Shown here: positions 12,301 through 25,300 of the stretch, in pieces | How positions within the stretch are numbered: the first letter of the stretch is position 1 | How the letters are laid out: each line of letters begins with the position of its first letter | Origin: Trichoplusia ni | Lineage: Eukaryota > Arthropoda > Insecta > Lepidoptera > Noctuidae | Reading direction: 5' to 3' | Length of the DNA: 64,000 nucleotides | Assembly: GCF_003590095.1 (NCBI RefSeq) | Contig: NC_039483.1 | Coordinates: forward strand, 11,408,001-11,472,000 | Program-made: the position numbers and the translations under genes | Notes under the pieces: model-generated | The model's database searches: none | Seen by the model: only the letters and a program-made list of their open reading frames with translations | What the model was told of the DNA's origin: nothing

Positions 12301-12725
12301 GAAAATGAAAACCAAGTTGAAGCAACGGTTGGAAAGGTCATCTTTTTGGTTTTCTTACGGAGTCCTCAGGGTCGTGAATCCGGATCGCACTTAAACAGTT
12401 TTATTGAATATTTGGCTGGTCTGATAATTACTTTTCTCAGTGTTTCGAATGAAATAAAGTTTGGCCTAACAAAGCTCTACATAATGAGGAGCAGAATTAT
12501 TGTCCATGAAAAACGAACTTTCAAAAGAAGATAATCGCATATAAACCGATCTTAAAACTAAAGCAAGAATGTTATACGATGATTCTTTCCGTAACACGAC
12601 TTAGCAAAACAGGACGAGACACAGAAACTGAATATCGAAAAGGAGAGCTGTTTGTTGGCCTTTATAGTTTGAAGCTATAAAACAAGCTTGTTCAGCTTTA
12701 AAACGGGAGTACAAATTAAATAATA

Positions 12726-12966
12726 AAAACCAAGTGCGAGTCGCACGAATAAACAACTGTTGCTAAATTTAGATCTTTATTTACATTTTTATTTGGCATT
12801 TGTTGTTTTAATCGCAACAGAAATATGTACATCCTCTTGGAAAATGTCAACTGTCTTGCTATCACGATTCTTCCGCCCACTGACGGACGGACAGACAAGT
12901 GCAGCCTCATTAATAGGCTTCTATCTGTACCCATTGAGTACCTACAAAATCCTAAAACATTCGTGA
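12726..12966 (+). repeat. GTGCGAGTCG-family lepidopteran repeat
   Basis: It has in order CCAAGTGCGAGTCG, TTTGTTGTTTTAATCGCAAC, AATGTCAACTG, GCTATCACGATTC and ACGGACGGACAGACA. This is the usual layout of an abundant lepidopteran interspersed repeat. Two short open frames overlap it on both strands and are not genes. Confidence 0.65.
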
Positions 12967-13095
12967 AACACATTGCTAACTTTGTGCATAGTTAATATAT
13001 TACTCATATATCGCTGCCTTCTACCTTTAACAAGGAACGCAGCAATATCAGTAATTGTTCAAAGGTATGTGCAGTACGTCCTACTACAGTTCGCA

Positions 13096-13224
13096 ATTAC
13101 AGCTCGTCGAAGACACCCCTACATAGAGAATATAGTTTACCCGTTCCCGGGGGAAGAACCGATCAAAAGAATTATCGAGGTTGCGCAGAACGGAACTTTT
13201 CGACATAAAACCGAGGATTATTGA
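13096..13224 (+). CDS. Candidate terminal exon, unrecognised
   Basis: After a possible acceptor (CAATTACAG, or CTACTACAG 15 bases earlier) an open frame encodes RRRHPYIENIVYPFPG and then EEPIKRI, VAQNGTF and RHKTEDY before a TGA. The codon choice (CCG TTC CCG GGG GAA GAA CCG) looks more coding-like than the surroundings. The short I-V-YP-PG-I-I-V spacing is faintly like secreted beta-rich insect proteins such as the MBF2 family, but I cannot assign it. No partner exon or ATG was found upstream, so it may be a remnant or a false exon. Confidence 0.25.
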   Translation: MTARRRHPYIENIVYPFPGEEPIKRIIEVAQNGTFRHKTEDY

Positions 13225-14526
13225 CTTAAATCCGATTTATTTATATTGTCGTGGCAACACTTCTCGTATTTCAGATTTGTTGAGTTAAATTTAAAACTTA
13301 TTTTTATGAGCAAGATATTTGCTGGCTAGCAATAATCGAGTGGCCGATATTTGTTAACATGATAGAAAAACATGCTCCCGAATATCAACAGCTTTGAGTA
13401 CCTACTACACGCATAAAATAGTAACTTTTTATTAAGGTAACCATAAACTCTTCCTGTTTAACATATTCTGGCGATATCATCAAATACATGAACCTATTTC
13501 CCGCGGTTTAATCAAACCGAACCCTTTTTAATACAGCACGTTCCTGGCCATTTTGAATCCTTAAATAAATACAGTATACTGTGGACATAGAACTACAAAA
13601 CGTACTTAACAATAGTTTATAGCAATATGTGAACTCAGTTGAAAACAAATATCAGTATTGTAACTTCACAAACGGGAGCGTTCGGAGAACTTGTTGACTT
13701 TACTGTATAAACCCTTTTACAATAGGGTGGTAAATGCTCATCTTTACCAAAAGATTTTTAGAATTATTTTTCTTGTTAATATTGTTCAAATAAAGTGCAT
13801 TTAAGGTTTAACGCTAAGGATTAAATCAAGTACGAACGCTGTATTTCATTTAAAAAATGACTGTTTGTTTTTTATTTCAAATTCCATACCGCGATGGATT
13901 TGATTACCTATTAGAGATAAGATTTTCTCATAGCCTTTGTGAAAAATATAACCTCTCGTAGCCAAATCCAAAAAAAGTTAAAATTGATAAAACAATGCTT
14001 TTGTTCTCGGTGTAGAGACCAAATGCGTCGAGCAATCTTAGAAAAACCTCTTTCGATGATTTTCTAATGAATAATTCACTCAAATATCTACGCAACAACC
14101 TCTAACTTCCTCGGTAACGTGTGAAGTAACATACCTACTTAGATAGTCAGTGTTTAATAAACTTCGAACAGTTTATGCGAGTAGTGTTTATACACTATAC
14201 AGATATAAGTTCAGTACACGGAGTTAACAAGAAGGTTGAAGCTTTAATCAAAATTAGATCAAACGGTCTTTGAGGTTAGTTTGTGTGCCGCGGTCTGATC
14301 TTTGATGAATAGCCGATGAAACATCATTTATCACTTGAGTATGAAAAACAAATACATTTGCAGATTACGCTACAAAATATGAATTAAATCACAAAGCCAA
14401 TCAGATACGCGGCCGTGTGTAAATAACAGTTGCTTTCCAGTTAATTGCCGATATTAGCGATTGTAGAACATGTTAATAAAGGCGTGTTTCTCTGTTAATT
14501 GTTTTACAGAAACGTTATAACGGCCT

Positions 14527-14534
14527 CATTTAAA
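14527..14534 (+). repeat. 8-bp target-site duplication, left
   Basis: CATTTAAA, repeated exactly at 14827-14834 on the other side of the MITE. Confidence 0.85.
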
Positions 14535-14826
14535 CAGTGCCGGCGTTAGGGGGAGCGTGATGGGGCGATGGCCCAGGGCGACAAATTCTGGGGGGCGCCA
14601 AGGTCTGAAGTTGGAGTCTCTTGCATCTCCTGGCGCAAACCCTCAGAACTGTGCTCTACGGTAGAGTTGGAATACTTCCACCGTGAAACGTAACGCTAAA
14701 GGAAAGATGAAATTCTTAATATAATTTTACTAGGGATCAGCAAAAAAAGTAACACTTGATATTGCTTCCCTCGTGGGCGCCACAATATTTTCGCCCGGGG
14801 TGTCAGTGGCCCTTACGCCGGCACTG
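14535..14826. mobile_element. hAT-type MITE
   Basis: A 292-bp element whose ends are inverted repeats: CAGTGCCGGCGTTAGGG on the left and the complement of CAGTGCCGGCGTAAGGG on the right (one mismatch in 17). It is flanked by an exact 8-bp duplication. The CAGTG terminus with 8-bp duplication is diagnostic of the hAT superfamily. It has no coding capacity. The interior is GC-rich compared with its surroundings (GGGGCGATGGCCCAGGGCG), which suggests derivation from a longer element. Confidence 0.88.
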
Positions 14827-14834
14827 CATTTAAA
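14827..14834 (+). repeat. 8-bp target-site duplication, right
   Basis: Identical to 14527-14534. Confidence 0.85.
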
Positions 14835-15420
14835 GAGGCATGAAATATCGAATCTAAATATTTAGTAGATATTCATTGTAGAATATGTTATTTTTTTTTT
14901 CATTTATTTCAAGTATGCCACTTTCTATAATGATTCGGTCCTGTGATGGTACGGTACGGTGATGGGAAAACAATTTTTTTCAAAAACATTTATTTAATCA
15001 AATCAAATAACAATTGCCCATATTTTTTTCATAATCTCATGTACACAGCCGATATTATCCGTTTTTTGGACATACAAAAATCCTACGACTGTTTTAGAAG
15101 ATTAATTAAAATCCGAATTCTTCCCGGATGTAAAGAAAAAGCCAATTGATTGACAACTGATTTTTTTTCTGTGTCATTACTTCAACTTTGTAACAAAAGT
15201 TCACTAAAGACCATTTTCAGACTTAACTATAAATAAAACCCTTTGAACTTAGGTAGGTACTGCTTTATTTATTAATACCTACTATATGTACTTTTATGTA
15301 AGTACCTGATAATTCTGCACATAATAGGCTCAGTTCTGGGAACTCTCTTAGCTTAATCACACTCCAGCAGATATACGTAAATACATGTTTATAGACAAAT
15401 AAGGCTATATACACACCTCG

Positions 15421-15591
15421 GTCTGCCACGGCAGGCGTTGAAGCGGATCTAATTTTCCATCGATCTCTAATATATCCATTGATGTCAAACACTCGCATAC
15501 CCACCGTACCACCTACCGCGTGGTCAAGCGGTGCGCGTTGACGTTGCCGTGTGCTACTCGCCTTGGACATCATTGTCCTCATATTCGTCAT
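15421..15591 (-). CDS. Candidate first exon, unrecognised
   Basis: On the minus strand ATG codons at 15589-15591, 15580-15582, 15571-15573 and 15568-15570 open a frame reading MSKASSTRQRQRAPLDHA, then GTVGMRVFDINGYIRD, then AVADRG. It is followed by a possible donor (GAG|GTGTGT near 15420). The local GC content is above that of the flanks. The frame stays open into AT-rich sequence after the donor, as a real exon might. I recognise no family, and no downstream exon was found before the left edge. Low confidence; it could be chance. Confidence 0.22.
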
Positions 15592-15623
15592 ATGATTCCT
15601 AATCTACGTAAGCATAACTTAGT

Positions 15624-15890
15624 AGGAAAAAAAAACCGGTTAAATGTCTGTCGCACGTCAGAGCTAGGGTTTCGTACTAAACTTTTATACTAAAGCAAGA
15701 AAAATGTTTCGGTGACAGATAAATTTCCTCCCCTCCAACCCTCAAGTTTATTTTTCAAATACCTACATGAACGTAACAATATATACTGTCGTTGCTTAAC
15801 CTTGCTTTTTATTTTTATTAGATATCTGTTGTTGTAGCAGCAGCAGCAAAATACTCTTTGGAATGTCAACTGCCTAGCTATCACGAATGA
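15624..15890 (+). repeat. GTGCGAGTCG-family repeat, decayed
   Basis: AAAAAACCGGTTAAATG at the start, then TCTGTTGTTGTAGCAGCAGC and AATGTCAACTGCCTAGCTAT near the end, follow the order of the 12726-12966 copy. Confidence 0.5.
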
Positions 15891-17361
15891 TCAGTAAAAA
15901 ACTGAAAAATCAGTTAGCACGTGGCAAGCTGCAATACGCAGCACGCAGCAGTAAGCCTTGTTACTAATTCCCCTTCGTCGCCTTAGTCGACTGCACTCAT
16001 TAATCTGTTCTTAGTCTAACTCGATCCGGCTTTAATCAACATTTCCCTAAATCCTCTAACTGAGCTCAATAGACTTCTAGCTAGGAATACACGTGTTCTG
16101 CTTATTTGCGTGCATTATAGGTAACAGACGCGTATATTCGATCTTGACGATTTATTTTTAAAAAGGATCACAGATAACTCAATCTTTTGACACAGATTAC
16201 TTTGAAATCGTCATCTGTACCTATACAAGTGCCTAAAATTACTGAATGTTTAAAAGAACATTCTTGAATGTTAAACATTCATCAGTTGTTTCATATGGAA
16301 CTGTCAGTATTAAAACAAGTGTTTATTGTAGCTACATTTGAGATATCTATTTTCTATTTGAGTATTTGCCGTTACGACTACCTATAAAAACAACAAATAC
16401 CAACAATTTACATTACATTTTGTTCGTACCTTTGAGTAGGTGCTTGTTATGTAAAGAACCCTTATAAGTCCGGCTCTCAGGATCGACTCTTTTATAAAAC
16501 TCGCCCACCATAAATCACCAGGTAAATAGAAAACTCATTTTCTTCATACATAACTCAGTACCTCTTACATGTTATGCAAAAGCTATCCTCAACTTTTCGA
16601 CCTCATGCCGATATTTCATCGAGTTTTTACAAAATTCTCTGCTAATGGGAATTTTGCGGTTAAGGGTGCTTAAATTAATATGGGGGATAATAGGGACAGT
16701 TTTTCTTTGGAAACGCCGATCGGTAATTAATAAAATGTTAATATATTAATATTTTTCAAACTTTATATTATATTATGATCATATTATTAATTAAATATTG
16801 AAGAATATTCGTTTTTTTTAATTATTGATGATGATAAAACCAACAGCCTGTGCAATAGCGAACCATGGAGGAACTGTTCAATACCTTGTTAGTTTGGTTC
16901 AGTGAAAAAGAAATTGTTCTAGAAATAAAATAGATTGTATGACGTAAAAACTTAATAGTGATACATTTGTTACAAAGAGCTGTGGGTGGGATTGATTTAT
17001 TATTAAGAGTTCGATATAAAACTACGTTCTAAGTTAAATGCGATAAAAATCTGCTCTCTTTCGACTCTTCGGCTCTTTTGTTACGACTTAAATATTTCCA
17101 AGCGTCAAATGATTCAACAAAATCTTACGCATATTATGTAGGTACAACATTTTTTTGTTTTGGAGGGTTAATCCTCTTGGGCACCCACTCAGGGGAGGGA
17201 ATGGGTGGTTTCAGACTCTTAGCCGCCGAGTGACTCGGAGTGACGTCAGAGGCGTTTTATGGCACGTGGAAACGCATAGCATTACATCACTTAGGTACAC
17301 TAAATGCTTACTTAAACAAAAATAGCTAAGGTCTAATGGGACCCCGATTTGCCTATATTTG

Positions 17362-17411
17362 ATGTTTCCTATCAGGTACGCATGATCTATTCTATGCTAC
17401 TCCATACAATA
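17362..17411 (+). repeat. Dispersed repeat, copy A
   Basis: TTTCCTATCAGGTACGCATG and then TATTCTATGCTACTCCATAC match 19886-19930 with few changes. The family is unnamed by me. Confidence 0.5.
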
Positions 17412-18144
17412 TTGTCATCACAGCTTTAGCAAAGAACCTGGATAATGGATAGATTCTCATTACTTATCAAGTCAATGTATAAAAGCGTACACACTGCACT
17501 CATATTGTTTAGTAAACTTTTATGCGCTAAATTTCTCAAACATTTCATTTGCAGCGTTGTCCAAATGAGCAAAGTTTGAACGGCAAAAGAACGAATATAC
17601 GTAAGCTATCAATCCGCTGTAGTCGTCGTAGGATTTACGTCGGATTCGTAAGGTCGCGAGACCAAATTCCATTTTGTCCAACGAGCGTCTGTTTGATGAA
17701 TACGGAGCATTTTTTTTACCTAAAACACAGAATCACATGATTTGATACTTAATAATTTACAGCAGATAATATTAAAGACGATTTCTTGAGAAAAGCGCTG
17801 TATTCAAAAATCAACTTTTTTTTAACACACCTAGAAATTAAATTCCAATGCATAGATTACATTTTCATATCATTGGTCACGTAGCAATTACATATAAGCT
17901 TTATTTCATGAAAGGCGCCACGCTGACTTGAAATATACTCATACGAGAACATCGACTGTGATTTTCAATCCAAGGCACGTTCTTTTCTATTCAATATTCT
18001 TTATTATTAATTATATATAATTATATAATCAAGCAAGTTTGAGTATCGTTTTCATTAAAATGTTTCCATATTTTGATTTTTACATGTAAATCTTTGAAAT
18101 ACGTAGTTATGAAAAAGAGATGTGATACTACCATAGTGACATCA

Positions 18145-18200
18145 AATAAAAAACCGGTAAGTGCGAGTCGAACTCGGGATAGTTCCCAAGTTGGTCGCCC
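18145..18200 (+). repeat. GTGCGAGTCG-family repeat, 5' part only
   Basis: AAAAAACCGGTAAGTGCGAG and then TCGAACTCGGGATAGTTCCC match the start of the family. The remainder is absent. Confidence 0.5.
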
Positions 18201-19301
18201 ATAAATTATATCATGGTACAAACCAGCTTTAGCTTAATTTTTAGTTTTACCGGCAAGATAAATAAATGACCTCTAAAAGTGTACAGTTTTACAGTCTTTA
18301 CAGTAATATTGTTCCGTCTTTACTTTTTGGGAACGAAACACTAAACATTACGAAATATTTTTCATCCATATAGTACCTATATAATCCTTTTTAACTCATA
18401 AATCCCACTCTCACGTAACTACGTCATTTAGTTCAGATCCGTTCGTATTACTTAGTTCGTTTTATACTCGTTGTAAAATCCGGAACCGCTATTGTGCTAA
18501 CATAAAGGTCCGAACCGGAATGTGTCGAACGAAGCGCCGTTCTAACCATGTTTACGACGTATTGTAATACAGCGCATGGATCCGTAGCAAATGTAAAGGC
18601 ATATAAAAGTTTTAAATTAAGTAAGAAGTATCTTACCTTTTAAAAAGATAACTTACCAAGTTGATACGGCGGTAACCAGCATGCACATCAAAACAGTCCG
18701 AAGACAAAATAGCATAGAGCTTCTTTGTCAATGTTTCTATAATTGGAATAATACTTAATTGAATTAATTATTTATAGAAATTAGAACGGTATCCGACTGT
18801 TTACATTAAAAGACTCCCATAAATCCTGAATCATTCCTTACTAAGATTTTATAAGTATTTATCGATTCATGAGAAATTGCGTCATTATTACCAAAATACG
18901 CCGATGTTATTTGTCTACCTTTGAACAATTCTAATTTACGAAAATATCTTCGTAGACATTTTGACTTCCTCTTTATAAATGCTTTATAGCCATTATAGGT
19001 AAACAGTTTCAAACTCACTGACAGGAAAAGTCAAAATAATTGGATTCCAAAGAAAAAAAGTAGTCATAACAATATTAATCGAGTGTATTATTAAATAAGC
19101 TTTGTGATACAAAAATATAATACTCATTTAAAACTATATTAAAACTTGTCATTTAAATAGATAACCGATATAACAGATAATATTCACAACGCGCGTATCA
19201 ATTCCTTTGAGAACATTCGTAAGATTTGTCAATCAAATTTGGTCTTAGGGGTACAACCTAATCTAAGTTTCGTCATAGTTGCTCTTCAAAAATCGAATTC
19301 A

Positions 19302-22300
19302 TTATTCGAAATTGACCCAAAAAGTTTTGGGGATGCCCGGCTGGCGGAGGCACTCGCTCCAGCTGTCCGCATAGGCGGACTTCTCGTCGATCGTCGCTTT
19401 CCCTAAGATTTCTTTCTTCGCCATCTTCGTTTTACAGCCCAGGCTGATATAAATACTGACTTTATTCAAACTAGCTTTGAAAACTGACAGTTTCACAGTA
19501 GCAGATTTCGGGTCCCATCTGGCTGATATTGCGGGAACAAATCTATCGCTTTTCCAATAGCACTCAGCCTTGTTCGCCTCTAATATCGTAGCTTTCAGGT
19601 ACAACGGTGCTGAAATATAAAGTTACTTGATTTAATAACTTATTAAAAATTAAACTTACCTAAACTAAGCTTCACTATATTTTTTTGGTTCTAAATAACT
19701 TAACGAACTACCTCTGTATACATGCATGTATTTATTTATTGATTGATAAATAATACTCTGTTCTTTTTCCTTAGAAATTATGCAGCATATTAATAATTTA
19801 CTATACGGGGAAGGTTAAGGAAGGAGGCCATGAGACTATACCAAATGTCAAACATCAATTTAAAACAAAATCGATCGATATTTCCCTTTAGGTACTATGA
19901 TCTAATTATTCTACGCTACTCTATACAATTTTAAAACGAGGTGATGTACTTAGTTATGAAATGACTTTCTCTCCGTAAATCGAAACATTTATTTTCTTAT
20001 GAATGTATCTGAAAACCACGTTTTTCCACTTGACTATGATTAATGAGCCATTGTGAACGAATCATACTTATGTATCGTCGTATCGTATAATAAATACTCT
20101 CACAATAAATAACAACATTCACTTAAGAAATATTAAATACCGCTGTATTGTTATTCTTGGAAGTCAATCAGTAATCTAATCGATAATCGACATTAATTAT
20201 ATCGGTTAAAATACATTTTATCATGAGCTATATTTATTTGTTCGTAAGTGTAAAGTTGAGTTTAATTTCACCTGAAAAGGGCAGATTAGGATGCATATCT
20301 ATACTTATATATAAAGCTGAAGAGTTTGTTTGAAAGCGCTAATCTCAGGATTAAATTGAAAAATTCTTTTTTGTGTTGAATAAACCATTCATCGAGAAAG
20401 GTTTCAGGCTATATACCATCAAGCTGCGTCTAATAGGAGCGAAGATACAATGGAAAATGTGGAAAAAACAGGGATAAATATTTATCTTCGAGGGCTTCCG
20501 TTCAAAAATACCTAACTTATATCTTCTAACCACGCGGACGAAGTCGCGGGCAACAGCTAGTTGGGGTATACGCAGGTGCCAACCACAAAGGTTTACAATT
20601 TATGTATCTAATCACAAAGAAAGTATTAACTTGGACCGTATTGTAGTTATAAAATGCGAAGAACATAATCAAGATGTAAATATCAAGACATATTGTATAG
20701 GATTTTCATCATTTCTTTGTTGGTGATCCATATAAGTAAATAAATAAATAAATAAATTTCAAGTAAATATTTGACATAAAACATTATCTGTATATCTTCC
20801 ATTTCAGTGAAATTTTGAAACTTATATTCGGCGTCAGTCGTGTAAATAAAGACGTCGTTTTATATTTTTTTCTAAAACACGCCTGAGCTAAATTAATTAA
20901 AGAAAATTTATTTATTTGCAGTTGTTTGAGGTTTGTTTTATATTATATTTAAGTATATTGTCATAAAATAACCGATACACATAAATTACTACCCTAATTA
21001 TTATTAAACAAAAGTCGTTTTTGAAGACTCTATCAAATTTTTTGTTGTCACCTATGGGAAAAAATAGTTTTCATAAAGTATTGTGGTTTGAATCGCACAT
21101 TTATCTACGAGTATCGTAGATGTATAACCATTACATATTACATTAGCATGTCTTATCAGCGTTCCCCTAAATCAGTAGATTTTATCGTACAAATACGTAA
21201 TCTACTTGTCATAAGTGACGGAATATGAAACTCCAAAAGCAATGCAATTTCTTTCTTTAACAACGTCATACTAAAGATAGGACAAATTTCAATAGTGACA
21301 ACAGTTATGCTATAAAAACTGTTATTCCCTTATTTCCTAAGCAGTAAGGTTGGTTTTCAAATAACCCTCACTACTGTCGTGCATTCAGCCCTTTCAACTT
21401 CTTTCTGAATGGGTCACGCAGTGGCGGGCTATTTATAGATCAATAGACGCGTTGACTTGTCCGTAATTGACCTATGATTTGGACACAAGCGGCTTGGTAG
21501 CACGCAGAAGGCGGCAGATGCGACGGGTCACATCAAGTCATATCAGGCGGAATTGGACGCTATCGTGCCACCTACTGGGATCCGAACAAAGCCAATAAGG
21601 TTTGGCTCCACTCAACTGCAAAATCGGCTTCGTACATAGGTATCAACTGTTCGCAGTATATATTCAGATTGATAGTATAACGTTAAGCGGATATAAGATA
21701 ATACGAAAGCAAAGTCTGGATCTAGATGCGATTCGCAATCTTTCTTTGTATTCCGAGGATTCTTTCAAGGATTTAAAAACTCAGTGTTGCAAGTAAAATT
21801 ATATAAAAAGTAACGGGTTAGACTTCAACTCTACAATACAATATTTCATAGCTTGTATGTAAAATATTTTAAGATTTAATAAGGCCGTTGACCTGAAGTA
21901 AGCAATGTACCGTTTAGTCTTTTTTACTGTGTAAATAATTACAAAGAGAGTGCAAATTAGAATCCGTAAATGCCCTCTTCCGCTTCCATTCCGCCTGTTC
22001 GATGCCTTTAGAACCTTGCATAACTGCAAATCAGGCATTAGATGTCTTTAAGATTCACCGCGCATTCGTCGCCGTCGTAACTCTCTCCTCTTTAATAAGC
22101 AAACAGCATTGCGTGGGCCAGCGCCCGCTTTGAGTGTCTGTGTCCATAGATAATATGAATGAAGTTTAGTTACGGCCACCCGGCATCGCTGGCCGCTTTT
22201 ATGAACCAATAGATATTCAAACTGCTAATATTTATTTACGGAATGTGTGGCTGATATGATTCGAAATGATCGAACGTTTTTGTGTTGTCAAGGTCACTAC

Positions 22301-25300
22301 CAAGAACTAGTAGTCTTTTTTACATACTGCTGCCTTGTATCAGACAATACAATTATGTTAAATACTGTGAGTACTAACACTGATAAATAAGCATATACAT
22401 ATTTTTCTAGATACGTAAATAATTAAATAATATAGATAAATTACATCCAGACACAAAAAAAAAAAAACCTGTCTGGGTATCGAACCCACGTATAGCAGTC
22501 AGGGTCACCAGTATAGCAACCAATCGACCAACAACACAATCGAAAACTTTGTCCGACGCTGTAATACATGGAGGTGAGAGAAATTATAAATCAATCGGTT
22601 TAAAATTGTCTCAGGGTGTGAGGACCTTATTACATTATAACTTACTTTTCAACGCGGACACCCTACGTGCCCACGCAAAATTTACGGCTTTAAATTTAAC
22701 TGACCCAAATTAAAATGTCAGTTTGTCAATTCAATTATTTCGGTAGAGTAAACATAATACAAGTGGGTGTGCGGTTCCTTTACGAGATATCGAACACCTT
22801 TCATAAATAAATATTGCGATAGCGATTCTCATCTCACGAATCGTGTAAAATATGAAAATTCGATTTTTATTAACATATTGCCTTTCGAACTATAAAAGAA
22901 ATTTTTTTTTTTACATAACGTTCACTAAGATTGTCTTTTGTTTTTCTAGCAAACTGTTGTGTACTTGCCCGATACTCATTGTTTTATTGAATCTTTACTG
23001 ACCAGTATGTTCGATATTTTCCTCTAGTTTCAGTCGTGTTTTAGCAAAAGGTTTTAATGGCGTTACTTTTAAGGGAACCAAAAAGGACGACCGGTGTGAA
23101 TCGAACTCGCGATACTGAGGATTCCTCACAAATAGGCTAAAGTAAGCAAAGTTTTCAAAAGAAAATGGTCAACCATAAAATAGTGGTTGGATCAACCTGT
23201 TGCCTAACCTCGATTTTAGATTTTTATCATTTGTTGTTTTAGCGGCAACGGAATTACATCATCATAAGTTTACCTATATATTTTATCTTGACAACGATAT
23301 AGGCCTTTCCCTCGCTCGTAATCATTAGGCAAGGGTAGAGAATACATAGAATGTTAAGGCCGTACCCAATCCAACCCGAACGAAATTGATTGAGTCGAAA
23401 TGGCGGTTATTTTGTGCCACCTTTATCCATAGTTACATACAACTTAAGATAAGGGAACCAGCTATAGGCACATAATATAGAATAGTACCTATAGGTCCCA
23501 TTTTATCTTAACACTTTTTTTTCTGTGTGTTTTATTTCGTATCGAAACTAACCGAAAATGTTAACAAGCGTTATCAGCTTGTACATTTAATCATTTTATT
23601 AGAGAAACCGCGTTAATTATGTTTGCGTTGGGTATTAATAGTACTCCAAATGCAGATAGTATCACATTATTTTATGTATATGAACAAGGCTAGTAGCACG
23701 TTTTTTTCTGTGCAAATACTATTAAGACGAGTTTCATCTTAAGTTGTTTATAATTATGCCAGCCTGTAATGACTGTGGACAGGGCATAAGGAAGTTTTTT
23801 TAAGCTGTTTCCCTGTTCAATGATTCTGAATTTCCACATTATACAAACAAACAATGAAGAGCCTATCCTCCGAGATTAGTTACGTGTCGCAGTATGACAT
23901 TTTTATGTAATTTTCCTTATACAACAGCAATCAGCCTCGCGATTAATCATTGAACAAGAAACTAGTTTATTTTTGAAAATTATAGACGGACGTTTTGCAG
24001 ATAACCAGCAAATATGTAATACTTAAGTTCAAAATTACATGACTAAACAACCAAAGCGCAGAAACAAAAGATTGCGACGTGACATTTCAATCTCAATTTT
24101 ACTTTACAGTTATTGTACTGCATCGACCACATGACGGACTGTTTCGCGTAATAAGTACATGCATAATACAATATTTCAGGTTGCATTCAATTTATTTCAT
24201 GTCTTGAGAGACACAGATGTGATAAAATGAGATTTACCTTTATATTGTTCTTGCTCCTGCATAGTGAGCACACTACATCGTAGTCTGTTGACTGTCAGCT
24301 GAACAATATCGTTAAGGCCATCTTCACTCGCGGTGTACAGCAGGGTTACTTCCAACTGTCCCTTCTTATTTTCTCTCTGTAAACACAAATTATATAGAGT
24401 TACGTTGATACTTGATTGCCACAGATTAGAGGCCGCGTGGGTAATTTGTTCACAATCAAGCATATCTAAGCCGCCTTGAATATATAGCATACTAAAGATA
24501 TGAGATTTGCTTAACTAGGAAGGAAATACTGGGCACACTTCCAAACAGCGTACTACGGTTATAGTGAGCTTCGTTTGCAAAAATAATTGTTATTGTTGAA
24601 AAATTATTGTTATTGTTAATAGAGTAACTAAAACATCTGGATTTAGGGCTCTTATTAATTATGACAGACTTTGACGTCCTCATAGGTTTAAAGAATATTC
24701 TGCAATTGCATTTCATCGGTGAAATATTGTGCTGTTAAACAGTTCTTTTTTCGATGAGTACAACATCAGAATTGTTATTTTTTATTTAACAATGAATAAC
24801 CTGTCCATTGCATCTAACGCCTACAGGTATATTGTATAATCGATGGCAGTTTTATGAAATATATATTCAACGACACAAATACTAAAAACATATAAAGTAT
24901 TTCAACCTTGATACTTTTTGCCATTTCCGGGGTTTCACAAATACGATAAGATGAATGATACTGCGATTGATAAAGTCGTCACTTAGGGCTATCTTCAATT
25001 ATTCATCTTTTAAAATTATCACTTTCATGTATTCACACAGTTCCAGATAAAGAATTGTCGATTCGTTTAACACCGCAAATGTTTTTAAAACATCGACGAG
25101 ATCATTTAATGGAGATCGGTAGAAATGTATACTAGTACAGATAGACTGACATCATCAATCTGTAAGGCATAGTGCGATGTGGTCATGAACACATTGCTCA
25201 GGTCACAGAAATATTTTAATTAAAATTTTATCCAGAACACCACGCTGTGTGTCCAACCTAGGATCAGTGACGGTTGCAGAAAGATAATGATTCCTAAAAT

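Larger units (their letters stand above)
10523..14526. other. Intergenic with old repeat fragments
   Basis: No firm gene. It contains two decayed copies of the GTGCGAGTCG repeat (12188-12300 minus, 12726-12966 plus) and a weak exon candidate at 13096-13224, listed separately. Confidence 0.45.
14835..19301. other. Intergenic downstream of the C2 gene
   Basis: No firm gene. It holds repeat fragments at 15624-15890, 17362-17411 and 18145-18200 and a weak minus-strand exon candidate at 15421-15591. The part just left of 19302 presumably carries the 3' untranslated region of the C2 gene, but I could not fix a polyadenylation site. Confidence 0.4.
19610..24237 (-). other. C2-gene intron 3
   Basis: 4.6 kb. 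It contains repeat copies at 19886-19930, 20300-20562, 20736-20757, 22340-22560 and 23075-23290, and a slightly CpG-rich patch near 22050-22200. No internal gene was seen. Confidence 0.7.

Noticed and set aside
12716..12973. Overlapping open frames on both strands
   Set aside because: Both fall within the GTGCGAGTCG-family repeat.
17549..17740. Plus-strand frame after a TTTGCAG-like site
   Set aside because: Basic-rich translation without a family, no donor or partner exon, and AT-rich surroundings.
22470..22555. Possible tRNA gene on the minus strand
   Set aside because: A B-box is present (GGTTCGATACCC), but no acceptor or anticodon stem closes, and the body matches a SINE.
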